Part shown: positions 15,777 to 23,256 of the stretch, piece by piece
Layout of the letters: each line of letters opens with the position of its first letter
How positions within the stretch are numbered: position 1 is the first letter of the stretch
DNA from: an uncultured Bacteroidota bacterium
Lineage (GTDB): Bacteria > Bacteroidota > Bacteroidia > NS11-12g > UBA955
Length of the DNA stretch: 24,091 nt
Reading direction: 5' to 3'
Assembly (NCBI GenBank): GCA_903879775.1
Contig: CAIRMY010000342.1
Span: forward strand, 1 to 24,091
Notes under the pieces: model-generated
What the model saw: only the letters and a program-made list of their open reading frames with translations
Told to the model about the DNA's origin: nothing
Database searches by the model: none
Position numbers and translations under genes: made by a program

Positions 15777-16440
15777 TCATTCATTGTTATTGCCGTTGTT
15801 GTTTTTCTTTCAAATAACAATGGGGATCGCTCAAAACAATTGCGGGTTTTTTCTTGAGTCAAATCAAAATAAAGTTGATGGGTTAATCAAAAAAGCTCAG
15901 AAATCGGATTCTTTTTGGCGATATCATTACAAATTACTTGGTGTAGTTTTACCGGAGTTTTTAGCTGAGTCAGAAACAGAAATCGAATCGGAAATTCAAA
16001 TCTTCAAGACCCTGAATTTATTCGACAATAAAACAGTAAATACGATCTCATTGGGGCCTTTTCAGATGCAACCCCAATTTATTTACAATGTAATCAGAAA
16101 TTCCAAAGCGTTAAATCGCAATTTTCATTTCAAATTGGAATCTAAGGAATCTGATCTCATTCGAATAAGAAACAACATTGATACATTTGTTTCAATTGAT
16201 TTCCAATTGAATATTTTGAAATCTTTTGTATTGATGGAATCGAAGAGATTAAAACAAAAACCAAGTCAATGTATCAACCAATTGAGTGCAATTTATAATG
16301 GTTTATATGGCAAACGAATGAAATATAAAGAAAAGTATTTTTCAAAATTGACATGTACCAATTTAACCTATTCTCAATGGAGTGATTTTTTAGGGAGGTA
16401 TTATTTTAATGGGAAGGGCAGTCGTAAATTAGAAAATTGA
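15754..16440 (+). CDS. Exported lysozyme/lytic-transglycosylase-like protein
   Basis: The product has 228 residues from the ATG at 15754, which starts a good signal peptide (M-S-L-K-L-N, hydrophobic core, ending G-I-A-Q). The frame is open a further ten codons upstream, but that stretch has no signal character. Three motifs in the right order suggest a lysozyme-like fold: a possible catalytic Glu68 in V-V-L-P-E-F, then S99-L-G-P-F-Q-M (compare S-x-G-x-x-Q in transglycosylases), then A-I-Y-N-G-L-Y-G near residue 192 (compare A-Y-N-x-G). It would act on peptidoglycan in the periplasm. Overlap with the upstream helical-repeat gene implies co-translation and a joint role. Motif spacing is loose and the family is not a standard named one, so the assignment is moderate. 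Confidence 0.68.
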   Translation: MSLKLNLNHSLLLPLLFFFQITMGIAQNNCGFFLESNQNKVDGLIKKAQKSDSFWRYHYKLLGVVLPEFLAESETEIESEIQIFKTLNLFDNKTVNTISLGPFQMQPQFIYNVIRNSKALNRNFHFKLESKESDLIRIRNNIDTFVSIDFQLNILKSFVLMESKRLKQKPSQCINQLSAIYNGLYGKRMKYKEKYFSKLTCTNLTYSQWSDFLGRYYFNGKGSRKLEN

Positions 16441-16511
16441 GAAGGATACCAGGTATTTTATCAATTTAAAAAATCAATGGAAATCATCCCAATGATTACG
16501 GATCCCACACT

Positions 16512-16566
16512 GTAGGGGCGAATCGAATTCGCCAAATTTTAATTCGCCCCGCATCGCATTCGCCCC
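16512..16566. repeat. 15-bp GC-rich repeat array, copy 3 (about 3 units)
   Basis: The array starts TGTAGGGGCGAATCG and ends CGCATTCGCCCCTA; the outer 11 bases (TAGGGGCGAAT/ATTCGCCCCTA) form a perfect terminal inverted repeat. It is followed by the same AAAATCAA-GCAT linker and hairpin as copy 2. The last 75 bp or so of array plus hairpin are nearly identical to the copy ending at 12706. Confidence 0.9.
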
Positions 16567-16582
16567 TAAAATCAAAAGCATA

Positions 16583-16618
16583 AAAAAATCCCTCAAAGAA
16601 AACTTTGAGGGATTTTTT
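16583..16618. terminator. Bidirectional rho-independent terminator
   Basis: A perfect 16-bp stem (AAAAAATCCCTCAAAG against CTTTGAGGGATTTTTT) with an AAAA loop sits between two convergent genes. The A-tract on one side and T-tract on the other let it serve both the lysozyme-like gene (plus) and the duplicated-domain T9SS gene (minus). Confidence 0.88.
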
Positions 16619-16634
16619 ATGAGAAATTTATGAA

Positions 16635-17930
16635 TTATTGTTTGATGAATTTAGATGTAGACACACCGTTTGCAGTGGTTACATTTAAGAAATAAGTACC
16701 AGCAGATAAAGCAGATACGTTGATTTCTTTGTTGAATTCAGAAACTTCCATTACACGCATACCCACAGTGTTTAATACTTCAACACGTTGAACAGCGGTA
16801 TTGTTTTCTAACTCAATATTAATTGAAGTTGCAGTTGGGTTAGGGTAAACCTTAACACCGTTTGTGAATTTAGCAACGCTAGATACAGGAGCTGCACTTC
16901 TTACCAATTCAAAATACCAATGAGCACCGTTTGCAATTGCAATTTCAACAATCATTGTGTCTTTGTTGATGATCGCAGGATAGATAATGGTATCTTTCGC
17001 ACCTGATGGAGCACTTAACTCACCACCGTTATATGCTTTAGGGATACCAATGTATGCACCTTTACCAACAATCATGATTGAGCTATTGTTTTTGTTTACA
17101 GACCATTTAGCAGAAGCACTTCCGTCATGCGGAGCAACTGGTGCACCACAACCGTCGGCACCTTGCCATCCTTCTCTCCATGTTTCAGTTCCCAAAATGT
17201 TTTGGAAAGTTCCGTCTGCATTGAATACAAATCTGTCGTCCATTTGACATGCTCTTGTAGCCAAGTCACCAGCAGGTAAGCCCCACCAGCTATAATCTCC
17301 TTTTGAAGGACCAACTTTAATGCAACCAGCTTTAGGAGCAAGGTTCCAATTTCCAGTTGGATCAATAGCAGGAGTTTCTTTGGTTAATTCAAATCTCCAA
17401 TAAGCACCATTCCCAATTGGAACGTCTAATACAACAGTTGTGCTCGTTAATGAAGTTACAGTGTAAGTAATGGTGTCTTTCGCACCAGATGGAGCAGTTA
17501 ACTCGCCACCAGTGTAAACTTTAGGAATGCCCAAAAAGCTACCTTTACCAATGATCATAATGGTTTTGTTTGAGCTATTGTAAATCCATTTTCCATTTTT
17601 TGAACCATCGTGAGGAGCAGCAGGGCTACCACAACCGTTTCCACCTTGCCATCCCTCAACGTAAGTTTGAGTTCCTAGTCTGTTTTGAAATGTTCCATCA
17701 GATTCGAAATGATAAACATCATCGAATTGACAAGCTCTGATTCCAGTAACTTCAGCGTCTGAGTTAGACCACCAGCTAATGTCGCCCAATGAAGGACCTA
17801 CACCCATAGCACCAGCTTTAGGCGTGAATTTCCAATCTCCCTCAAATTGTGCATTCAATGAAGCTGCTGAAAGCACGCTCATAGCAATGACACCGCCTTT
17901 GAAGAAATTTTTAATAGTAGTTTTTTTCAT
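16635..17930 (-). CDS. Secreted T9SS protein with two tandem ~150-residue domains
   Basis: The 431-residue secreted protein starts with a signal peptide (residues 1-28, ending L-N-A-Q). Two copies of one domain follow, at about 31-183 and 193-343, and share G-x-W-x-x-x-P-K-A-G, V-G-P-S-x-G-D, R-A-C-Q-x-D-D, D-G-T-F-Q-N-x-L-G-T, E-G-W-Q-G, A-P-H-D-G-S and G-G-E-L-x-A-P-S-G-A-K-D-T-I. From memory, similar domains occur next to glycoside hydrolase family 16 catalytic domains in marine Bacteroidota, so glycan binding is plausible, but no catalytic domain is present. A T9SS sorting domain closes the protein (from about 358, V-K-V-Y-P-N-P, ending K-F-I-K-Q). A strong promoter, a strong terminator and regular codon choice suggest high expression. 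Confidence 0.88.
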   Translation of the reverse strand: MKKTTIKNFFKGGVIAMSVLSAASLNAQFEGDWKFTPKAGAMGVGPSLGDISWWSNSDAEVTGIRACQFDDVYHFESDGTFQNRLGTQTYVEGWQGGNGCGSPAAPHDGSKNGKWIYNSSNKTIMIIGKGSFLGIPKVYTGGELTAPSGAKDTITYTVTSLTSTTVVLDVPIGNGAYWRFELTKETPAIDPTGNWNLAPKAGCIKVGPSKGDYSWWGLPAGDLATRACQMDDRFVFNADGTFQNILGTETWREGWQGADGCGAPVAPHDGSASAKWSVNKNNSSIMIVGKGAYIGIPKAYNGGELSAPSGAKDTIIYPAIINKDTMIVEIAIANGAHWYFELVRSAAPVSSVAKFTNGVKVYPNPTATSINIELENNTAVQRVEVLNTVGMRVMEVSEFNKEINVSALSAGTYFLNVTTANGVSTSKFIKQ

Positions 17931-17953
17931 GTTTATATATTATTCAGTTTTTA

Positions 17954-17984
17954 CAAATATATTGAGATATTGTAAAAAAAACAA
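17954..17984 (-). promoter_or_regulatory. Promoter of the duplicated-domain T9SS gene
   Basis: The minus strand shows ATTG (TTG at 17984-17982), a 20-bp gap, then TATATTTG (17961-17954), 23 bp before the ATG. The -7 box is perfect and the spacing is typical, so the 5' leader would be only about 15-17 nt. Confidence 0.65.
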
Positions 17985-18014
17985 TATGAATGTTTCGATA
18001 TTTTGAAAAAAAGA

Positions 18015-18048
18015 TTGAACAAAAATAAAATTAACTTGTGTACTTTTG
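18015..18048 (+). promoter_or_regulatory. Predicted promoter of the 249-residue exported-protein gene
   Basis: TTG (18015-18017) and TACTTTTG (18041-18048) are 23 bp apart, at the upper end of the usual range. The -7 box overlaps a GTG at 18038 that opens the same frame, so that codon is not the start; the ATG at 18065 lies about 10 nt after the expected transcription start. Confidence 0.5.
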
Positions 18049-18064
18049 TCCTTTCCTAGATTTT

Positions 18065-18814
18065 ATGATGAATTCGTGTACTTTGAAAACAAATCAAAAT
18101 AGTTTTGTGAAGAAATTTATTCTATGGCAAATTCTGAGTTTCTTGGTTTTGTTTATCCTCAATTCGAATGCTGCGAAAGCTGCTCATTCTCATTTTGCTG
18201 TTGATACAACATCCACACAAAATAAAACCATTAAAAATGCCCAAGTTCAAATTAAAATTAAACTCGAACAAACTGAGTTATCTTTCGAAATCACCCGTGG
18301 AACAATAAAATACAAGGTTACAGCAGTGAACGAAATTGGTAAAATTTCTTTTACAAATTCAAAGAGCGTTTTGTCTTACTTAGGGAATGAATTCACGCGT
18401 GTAGATTATATTTTACACAAGTCTGATTTTTTACTTTTTCCAGTTCAAGATCAAGCGGGTAGGCTTGTTTTTTATCGTGTTTCATTGAATCTTGAAAATG
18501 GATCTTCAACATCCGCTTTGCCATATTTAACAATGAAAAATCAATCTGCATTGTTCAATCAAAAAATGGTTAAATTGCTTGTTTACGAACAAATTAAACA
18601 AGAAAACACCAGGACTAAAAAATTATATTACATCACCAATTTCAATATTTATCATTTAGATAAATCCGAAAAAGAAAATTACCGTGAATTTTATAGCACC
18701 GAGAAATTTGTAGGCGTGCCGTCAAATTTGAGTCCTCAAGCACTTAAAATCCGAATGATGGATCTGTTGATTGATTTTATGCCAAACTCCACCATTGAAC
18801 ATTATTTTAGGTAA
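18065..18814 (+). CDS. Hypothetical exported protein
   Basis: I do not recognise this 249-residue protein. A hydrophobic stretch at about residues 20-38 (F-I-L-W-Q-I-L-S-F-L-V-L-F-I-L) followed by A-A-K-A-A-H is consistent with a long signal peptide or an N-terminal anchor. The mature part begins with beta-strand-like sequence (K-I-K-L-E-Q-T-E-L-S-F-E-I) and becomes helical in the last 40 residues. There is no T9SS domain, Cys motif or obvious catalytic residue set. The start (ATG at 18065 or 18068) is chosen because the promoter -7 box covers the only earlier start. It converges with the VF530-family gene only five bases away. Confidence 0.75.
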   Translation: MMNSCTLKTNQNSFVKKFILWQILSFLVLFILNSNAAKAAHSHFAVDTTSTQNKTIKNAQVQIKIKLEQTELSFEITRGTIKYKVTAVNEIGKISFTNSKSVLSYLGNEFTRVDYILHKSDFLLFPVQDQAGRLVFYRVSLNLENGSSTSALPYLTMKNQSALFNQKMVKLLVYEQIKQENTRTKKLYYITNFNIYHLDKSEKENYREFYSTEKFVGVPSNLSPQALKIRMMDLLIDFMPNSTIEHYFR

Positions 18815-18819
18815 GAAGC

Positions 18820-19038
18820 TTATCTTCTTTTTTTAACGATTTCCCAGATATACATGTCCTCAACTTTCTGTCTAGCCCAGGGTGTTTTTCGTAAAAATTT
18901 TAAACTCGATTTTATACTTGGGTTATCTAAAAAGCAATTGATACGAATTCTGTATCCCAATTCTTCCCATCCAAAAGTTTCATACAACTCTGTAACAATG
19001 CTTTCTAGGGTTTTGCCATGTAGTGGGTCGTTCGACAT
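18820..19038 (-). CDS. VF530-family (DUF2132) small protein
   Basis: The 72-residue cytoplasmic protein matches the VF530/DUF2132 family along its length: N-D-P-L-H-G-K-T-L-E-S-I near the start, then F-G-W-E-E-L-G-Y-R-I-R-I-N-C-F, then P-S-I-K-S-S-L-K-F-L-R-K-T-P-W-A-R, the family's hallmark. The family is a small helical domain proposed to bind DNA; its physiological role is not established. I start at the ATG at 19038 rather than the TTG two codons upstream. It has a basic end (K-K-R-R) typical of a nucleic-acid binder. Confidence 0.9.
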   Translation of the reverse strand: MSNDPLHGKTLESIVTELYETFGWEELGYRIRINCFLDNPSIKSSLKFLRKTPWARQKVEDMYIWEIVKKRR

Positions 19039-19200
19039 ACTCAAATAGGGTGCAAAAATAGGTTTTCTAAACTAAAATATTGCCGATCGTACCCAAATTG
19101 TTGAGAAATTGCAAATTGCTATTTACAGCAGAACAATATGAATTTTCAGCAAGTCCCGACTTTTTACAATCAGTCGTTTTGAAACAATAAGATTCGAGTC

Positions 19201-19545
19201 TTAAACTTTTTTTACAAATTCGCTTTTAATTGACATTGATCCAAAATCTTTGATTTTACAATCGATGTTATGGTCGCCTTCTACCAATTTGATATTGGTT
19301 ATTTTAGTTCCAACTTTAATGGATTTTGAAAATCCCTTTACAGGTAAATCTTTGGTTGTCATGATTGTATCACCATCTTGAAGTAAATTTCCGTTTGAAT
19401 CTTTAACTATAAGACCACTTGATTCAACCGTTGATGCCTCTTGAGCTGGGTTCCATTCATGTCCGCAATCGGGACAAATCCATAACAAACCAGAAGGGTA
19501 TGGATATTCGCATTTACATGCAGGGCAAATTGGATCTTGAGACAT
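19201..19545 (-). CDS. yjdM: PhnA/YjdM family zinc-ribbon protein
   Basis: The 114-residue product is a full-length member of the PhnA (YjdM) family. An N-terminal zinc ribbon (C7-x-x-C10 and C24-x-x-C27, within I-C-P-A-C and I-C-P-D-C-G-H-E-W-N) leads into the conserved S-G-L-I-V-K-D-S-N-G-N-L-L-Q-D-G-D, K-D-L-P-V-K-G, V-G-T-K-I-T-N-I-K-L-V-E-G-D-H-N-I-D-C-K-I and the terminal K-S-E-F-V-K-K. Despite the old name, YjdM is not known to degrade phosphonates itself, and its role remains unclear. The start at 19545 is preferred because the family begins right there and a -7 box lies inside the longer frame. Confidence 0.93.
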   Translation of the reverse strand: MSQDPICPACKCEYPYPSGLLWICPDCGHEWNPAQEASTVESSGLIVKDSNGNLLQDGDTIMTTKDLPVKGFSKSIKVGTKITNIKLVEGDHNIDCKIKDFGSMSIKSEFVKKV

Positions 19546-19565
19546 AAGGGTATCGTTTATTTCAA

Positions 19566-19573
19566 CAAAGATA
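19566..19573 (-). promoter_or_regulatory. Likely -7 box of the PhnA-family gene
   Basis: TATCTTTG on the minus strand matches TAnnTTTG and lies 20 bp ahead of the ATG at 19545. No -33 box is seen at the normal distance. Confidence 0.4.
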
Positions 19574-19650
19574 GCCAATAATGCGGGGCTGCCTAATTTA
19601 TATCAGTTCCTCATTTTTATTTTGATTTAAGTAATTTGAGTTTGACTGGT

Positions 19651-19681
19651 TTTGTTTATTGCATGTTTCACTTTACTTTTG
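19651..19681 (+). promoter_or_regulatory. Consensus Bacteroidota promoter of the PNGase F-like gene
   Basis: TTTG (19651-19654), exactly 19 bp, then TACTTTTG (19674-19681) is a full match to the TTTG-N19-TAnnTTTG consensus. Transcription should start near 19688, giving a 5' leader of about 30 nt before the ATG at 19718. Confidence 0.75.
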
Positions 19682-19717
19682 AGGATTGTCAATTAGATTG
19701 ACGTATGACATAAAACA

Positions 19718-22700
19718 ATGACTAGACTAAAATTAATTTTCGCAATTTTCGCATTTGCAATTTATAGTGTGCCAACATTTTTGTTAGCACAAAAGAACGG
19801 AGATACACTTTTTGTGAAAGCTTGGCATTATGGAACGAATAATCGGGATACGACGGTAACATTTCCTTCAAAAAATTTATCGTTTGAAAAGATTATGATG
19901 CGATATAGTATGAGATGTAAAAACGCTTTGATTTCTGACCAATCTAATCGGAATAAGGGATGTGGCGAATGGGATTATTCATGCAACACTTTTTTGGTTG
20001 ATTCAACTAAGATTGAAACTGTTTCTCAAACAACGCCAAATTATGTCATCTCAAATTTTACAGGAAATTCATTTAAATATGCCAAAAAGGTAATTTATGA
20101 TTATTACGATTATGCTCAAGATTACATTCAGGTGACCAATTCGAGCAACGAAAAAATTGTGAGTATTGGAAAGGGAAACCTGAACTTAAAACACATTCTG
20201 AAAACGGATGAAAATTCAGGGAAAACCCAAATTGTATATGCTGCACAAGAATTATTGAGTGCGGGTTTCGATTCAGGTTTAATACATGGAATTTCTCTGA
20301 AAGTTTTGAATGGTGGAACAGCCAATTTTCTAAAAATCAAATTAAAAAATAGCAATAAGTCCATTTTAAGTCCTTCAGCCTTCTCCTCTTCAGGTTTCAA
20401 GGAAGTTTACAATCATTCACTCACTTTTGCAGTTGGATTGCAAAAAATTAATTTTTCGACTCCATTTTTATGGGATGGTAAGAGTCATTTGATTATAGAA
20501 TTGTCTTTCACAAATTCTGTTGCTTCAAATCCAATTGTTTTTGAGGGATACGCAGACACGACCAATTCAGTGATCACAGCAAATAATAATTACGCTGTTG
20601 ATTTTACGAACCAAGGACATATTGAGCTCGATGCTTCTAAGTTAACATCCATTTCAAAGGAGTTAACCATTTCATTTTGGGCCAATGGAGATCCAAATTC
20701 TTTGCCAACAAATACTTCTGTGATTTATGGTTGGGCTGCCGATAAAAATCAACGTCAGTTGAATATTCACTTCCCTTGGTCTGATGGAAGTGTATATTTC
20801 GATTGTGGATTTGCTTCAGGTGGATATGATAGAATCAATAAGGGTGCTACGGTTGCGGAATATGAAGGCAATTGGAACCATTGGACATTTACGAAAAATG
20901 CGACAACCGGCAATATGTCGATTTACCTCAACGGAACTCTTTGGTTATCTGGAACTTCTAAAGCCAAGGCAATGTCCCTCATGAATATCATTTTAGGGAA
21001 AGATCAAGCTTTAAATAATAATTATAAAGGTAGATTAAGCGAATTGAGCATTTGGGATAAAGCACTTACCGCTTCAGATATTCAATCTGTTATGAACGCT
21101 CAATTGGATTCGAATATTTCAAATTTTAAAAATCTGTTGGTGTATTATCCTTTTTATGAGGGACAAGGACTGCTTGTAAATGATTACAAGTCGGGTTTGC
21201 AATCAACGGGGAATCAAATTTCTTGGTCATTTGAGAGAGGGGTGAACATCAATCGCTCTTTTGTGCAAAGCAATGAAAAGCCCAATATTGAAATTTTCCG
21301 TGGTGATTATACCCTTCAAACAACGAAATTGTTTAGCCGAGATTCAGTTGCAAGAAAGCCGAATACCATAGAGAAATATTCAATTGTATCTACAAAATCA
21401 AGCGGAATTGCCCAACACGATATCGTGAAATTAGATACCACTATGTTTGCTTATGAGGCAAGTAAATCAAAAGTTTATAATGGTGAAACAGGAGCGCTAA
21501 AAGATTCAATCGCAAATGCGGTTGTTGGAACAATTTCTATTGTGAATTTAACTTATGAAAAAAGATTCCCTTGGTACAATGAAATTATGTCGTTTGTAAC
21601 GCCTTATGGTTTAGGTTTAGATTTGGGTATAAATGGGAAAAGCTGGTATTACGATATGTCTGATTTTGCACCATTGTTAAAAGGAAATAAACGTTTAATG
21701 ATGGCCATGGGTGGCCAAAATCAAGAACAAATGGAAGTTGAATTCATGTTTATTGTGGGTACACCAATTGCCAATGTGCAAGAATTTAATCAATTATGGC
21801 AAGGTGGCGCAAGAATTGGAGGCCCTGGAATTAATAGTATTTTGAATAATTCAGTTTTTGCACCTATCAATTATATACCGAATGTAAACGGTAAAATATT
21901 TAAAATGCGTTCATCTATTACGGGTCATGGATCTGATGGTGAATTTGAACAAAATGGCGGAAGTATCTATCATTTTTTAAATATTGGTGGAGGTAGCTCT
22001 GAGTTTAATTGGAGCGTGAATATCGATTGTTCATCGAATCCAATGATCGCTCAAGGTGGAACATGGTTGATCCCGCGCCAAGGGTGGTGCCCAGGATTAA
22101 GAACCAAATTGGTAGAAAATGATTTCACACCTTATTTAACCGGGGGAACATCAACGAGTATCGATTATCATATTTCCGAACCTTCAAAAACGGGTGGTGA
22201 TTACAGATACATTGTTGCCCATCAATTAATTACATATGGAGATCCGAATTTTAATTTAGATGCCAGAATTGTTGACATTAAACAGCCAACAGGGAATTAT
22301 GAATATGCCAAAACCAATCCAATTTGTGCACAACCAATTGTTTTAATTCAAAATTCAGGTAAAAATACAATTAATTCAGTGCAGCTTGAATACTGGGCGA
22401 ATAATTCAACGGTGAAACAAACTTGGACATGGACGGGAACATTGAATTACATGGACACTGTGAGCGTTAAATTACCGTCATGGGGGCTATGGGATAATGG
22501 AATGCTGGCATCTAACAATAAATTTAATTGCAATATTGTGAAAGTGAATCAAGTTGCCGATGATTATAGTCAAAACAACTTAATGTCGAGCGCTGTGACC
22601 ATTCCAGATGTCATTCCGGGTAATTTTAAAATTGAACTTAGAACGAATAACAATCCAACTGAAAACTCAATGACATTGTATGATGTAGATGGTAAAGTTG

Positions 22701-23194
22701 TGGTGAATGAAAATTATTCAGTTGCAAACAAGGTACATACTTATCCTTTGAATTTAAATGGTTGCTACAAGTTAATTGTTACCGATGCGGGTATTGATGG
22801 ATTAAGTTGGTGGGCAAATACTGCTCAAGGAACGGGATTGGTGAGAATAAGAAATGGAGCTGGCACTGTGGTTAAAACGTTTAATGCTGATTTTGGAAGT
22901 TTCTTCGAATACAATTTCACCACCAATTATGCATTGAATGTGAGTCGTTTAGATTTGAATCAATCAATCAATATGTATCCAAATCCAGCCAATGAAAAAT
23001 TCATACTCGACGGTGAGGCATTAAACAATTCAAGTGTAAGAATCGTAAATTTGGTAGGCCAAAGCATTCAAGATTTCCCTCAAATAAGCGAAAATAAATT
23101 AGAGATTTATACGCAAAATTGGCAACCTGGAGTTTATTTGGTAGAAATCACCAAAGGGAATTTAAAGGCTACGAAGAAACTTTTAGTGCAGTAG
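19718..23194 (+). CDS. PNGase F-like secreted glycoamidase with LamG insertion and T9SS domain
   Basis: The secreted protein has 1158 residues and a signal peptide of about 1-24 (ending L-L-A-Q). PNGase F-type enzymes cleave the bond between Asn and the first GlcNAc of N-glycans. The N-terminal part has R-C-K...G-C82-G-E-W-D86-Y-S-C, the region where PNGase F carries its key aspartate. A LamG/concanavalin-like domain at about 289-490 (A-V-D-F-T...I-E-L-D, L-T-I-S-F-W-A-N-G, W-N-H-W-T-F-T, S-I-W-D-K-A-L-T) interrupts the fold. The C-terminal PNGase F domain then shows I-T-G-H-G near 734 and Q-G-G-T-W-L-I-P-R-Q-G-W-C-P-G at 779-793. A further beta region leads to a T9SS sorting domain from about 1085 (I-N-M-Y-P-N-P, ending K-K-L-L-V-Q). 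The bilobed domain match is strong; activity is inferred. Confidence 0.88.
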   Translation: MTRLKLIFAIFAFAIYSVPTFLLAQKNGDTLFVKAWHYGTNNRDTTVTFPSKNLSFEKIMMRYSMRCKNALISDQSNRNKGCGEWDYSCNTFLVDSTKIETVSQTTPNYVISNFTGNSFKYAKKVIYDYYDYAQDYIQVTNSSNEKIVSIGKGNLNLKHILKTDENSGKTQIVYAAQELLSAGFDSGLIHGISLKVLNGGTANFLKIKLKNSNKSILSPSAFSSSGFKEVYNHSLTFAVGLQKINFSTPFLWDGKSHLIIELSFTNSVASNPIVFEGYADTTNSVITANNNYAVDFTNQGHIELDASKLTSISKELTISFWANGDPNSLPTNTSVIYGWAADKNQRQLNIHFPWSDGSVYFDCGFASGGYDRINKGATVAEYEGNWNHWTFTKNATTGNMSIYLNGTLWLSGTSKAKAMSLMNIILGKDQALNNNYKGRLSELSIWDKALTASDIQSVMNAQLDSNISNFKNLLVYYPFYEGQGLLVNDYKSGLQSTGNQISWSFERGVNINRSFVQSNEKPNIEIFRGDYTLQTTKLFSRDSVARKPNTIEKYSIVSTKSSGIAQHDIVKLDTTMFAYEASKSKVYNGETGALKDSIANAVVGTISIVNLTYEKRFPWYNEIMSFVTPYGLGLDLGINGKSWYYDMSDFAPLLKGNKRLMMAMGGQNQEQMEVEFMFIVGTPIANVQEFNQLWQGGARIGGPGINSILNNSVFAPINYIPNVNGKIFKMRSSITGHGSDGEFEQNGGSIYHFLNIGGGSSEFNWSVNIDCSSNPMIAQGGTWLIPRQGWCPGLRTKLVENDFTPYLTGGTSTSIDYHISEPSKTGGDYRYIVAHQLITYGDPNFNLDARIVDIKQPTGNYEYAKTNPICAQPIVLIQNSGKNTINSVQLEYWANNSTVKQTWTWTGTLNYMDTVSVKLPSWGLWDNGMLASNNKFNCNIVKVNQVADDYSQNNLMSSAVTIPDVIPGNFKIELRTNNNPTENSMTLYDVDGKVVVNENYSVANKVHTYPLNLNGCYKLIVTDAGIDGLSWWANTAQGTGLVRIRNGAGTVVKTFNADFGSFFEYNFTTNYALNVSRLDLNQSINMYPNPANEKFILDGEALNNSSVRIVNLVGQSIQDFPQISENKLEIYTQNWQPGVYLVEITKGNLKATKKLLVQ

Positions 23195-23199
23195 GTTTA

Positions 23200-23256
23200 A
23201 TGTTAAACCCTAAACATAAAATGTTAAACCCTAAACGTTAAACGTTAAACGTTAAA
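23200..23256. repeat. Short direct repeats between convergent genes
   Basis: ATGTTAAACCCTAAAC occurs twice (23200-23215 and 23221-23236), followed by three tandem GTTAAAC-type heptamers (23237-23256) that contain the palindrome AACGTT. The array fills the whole gap between the PNGase F-like gene and the helicase gene; no conventional terminator hairpin is seen there, so it may mark mRNA ends. Confidence 0.85.

Noticed and set aside
19546..19578. Longer start (ATG at 19578) for the PhnA-family protein
   Set aside because: The extra 11 residues are not part of the family and contain a TAnnTTTG promoter box.
23200..23256. Telomere-like CCCTAAA repeats
   Set aside because: Only two copies inside a longer 16-mer, and internal to a bacterial chromosome segment, so the resemblance is fortuitous.
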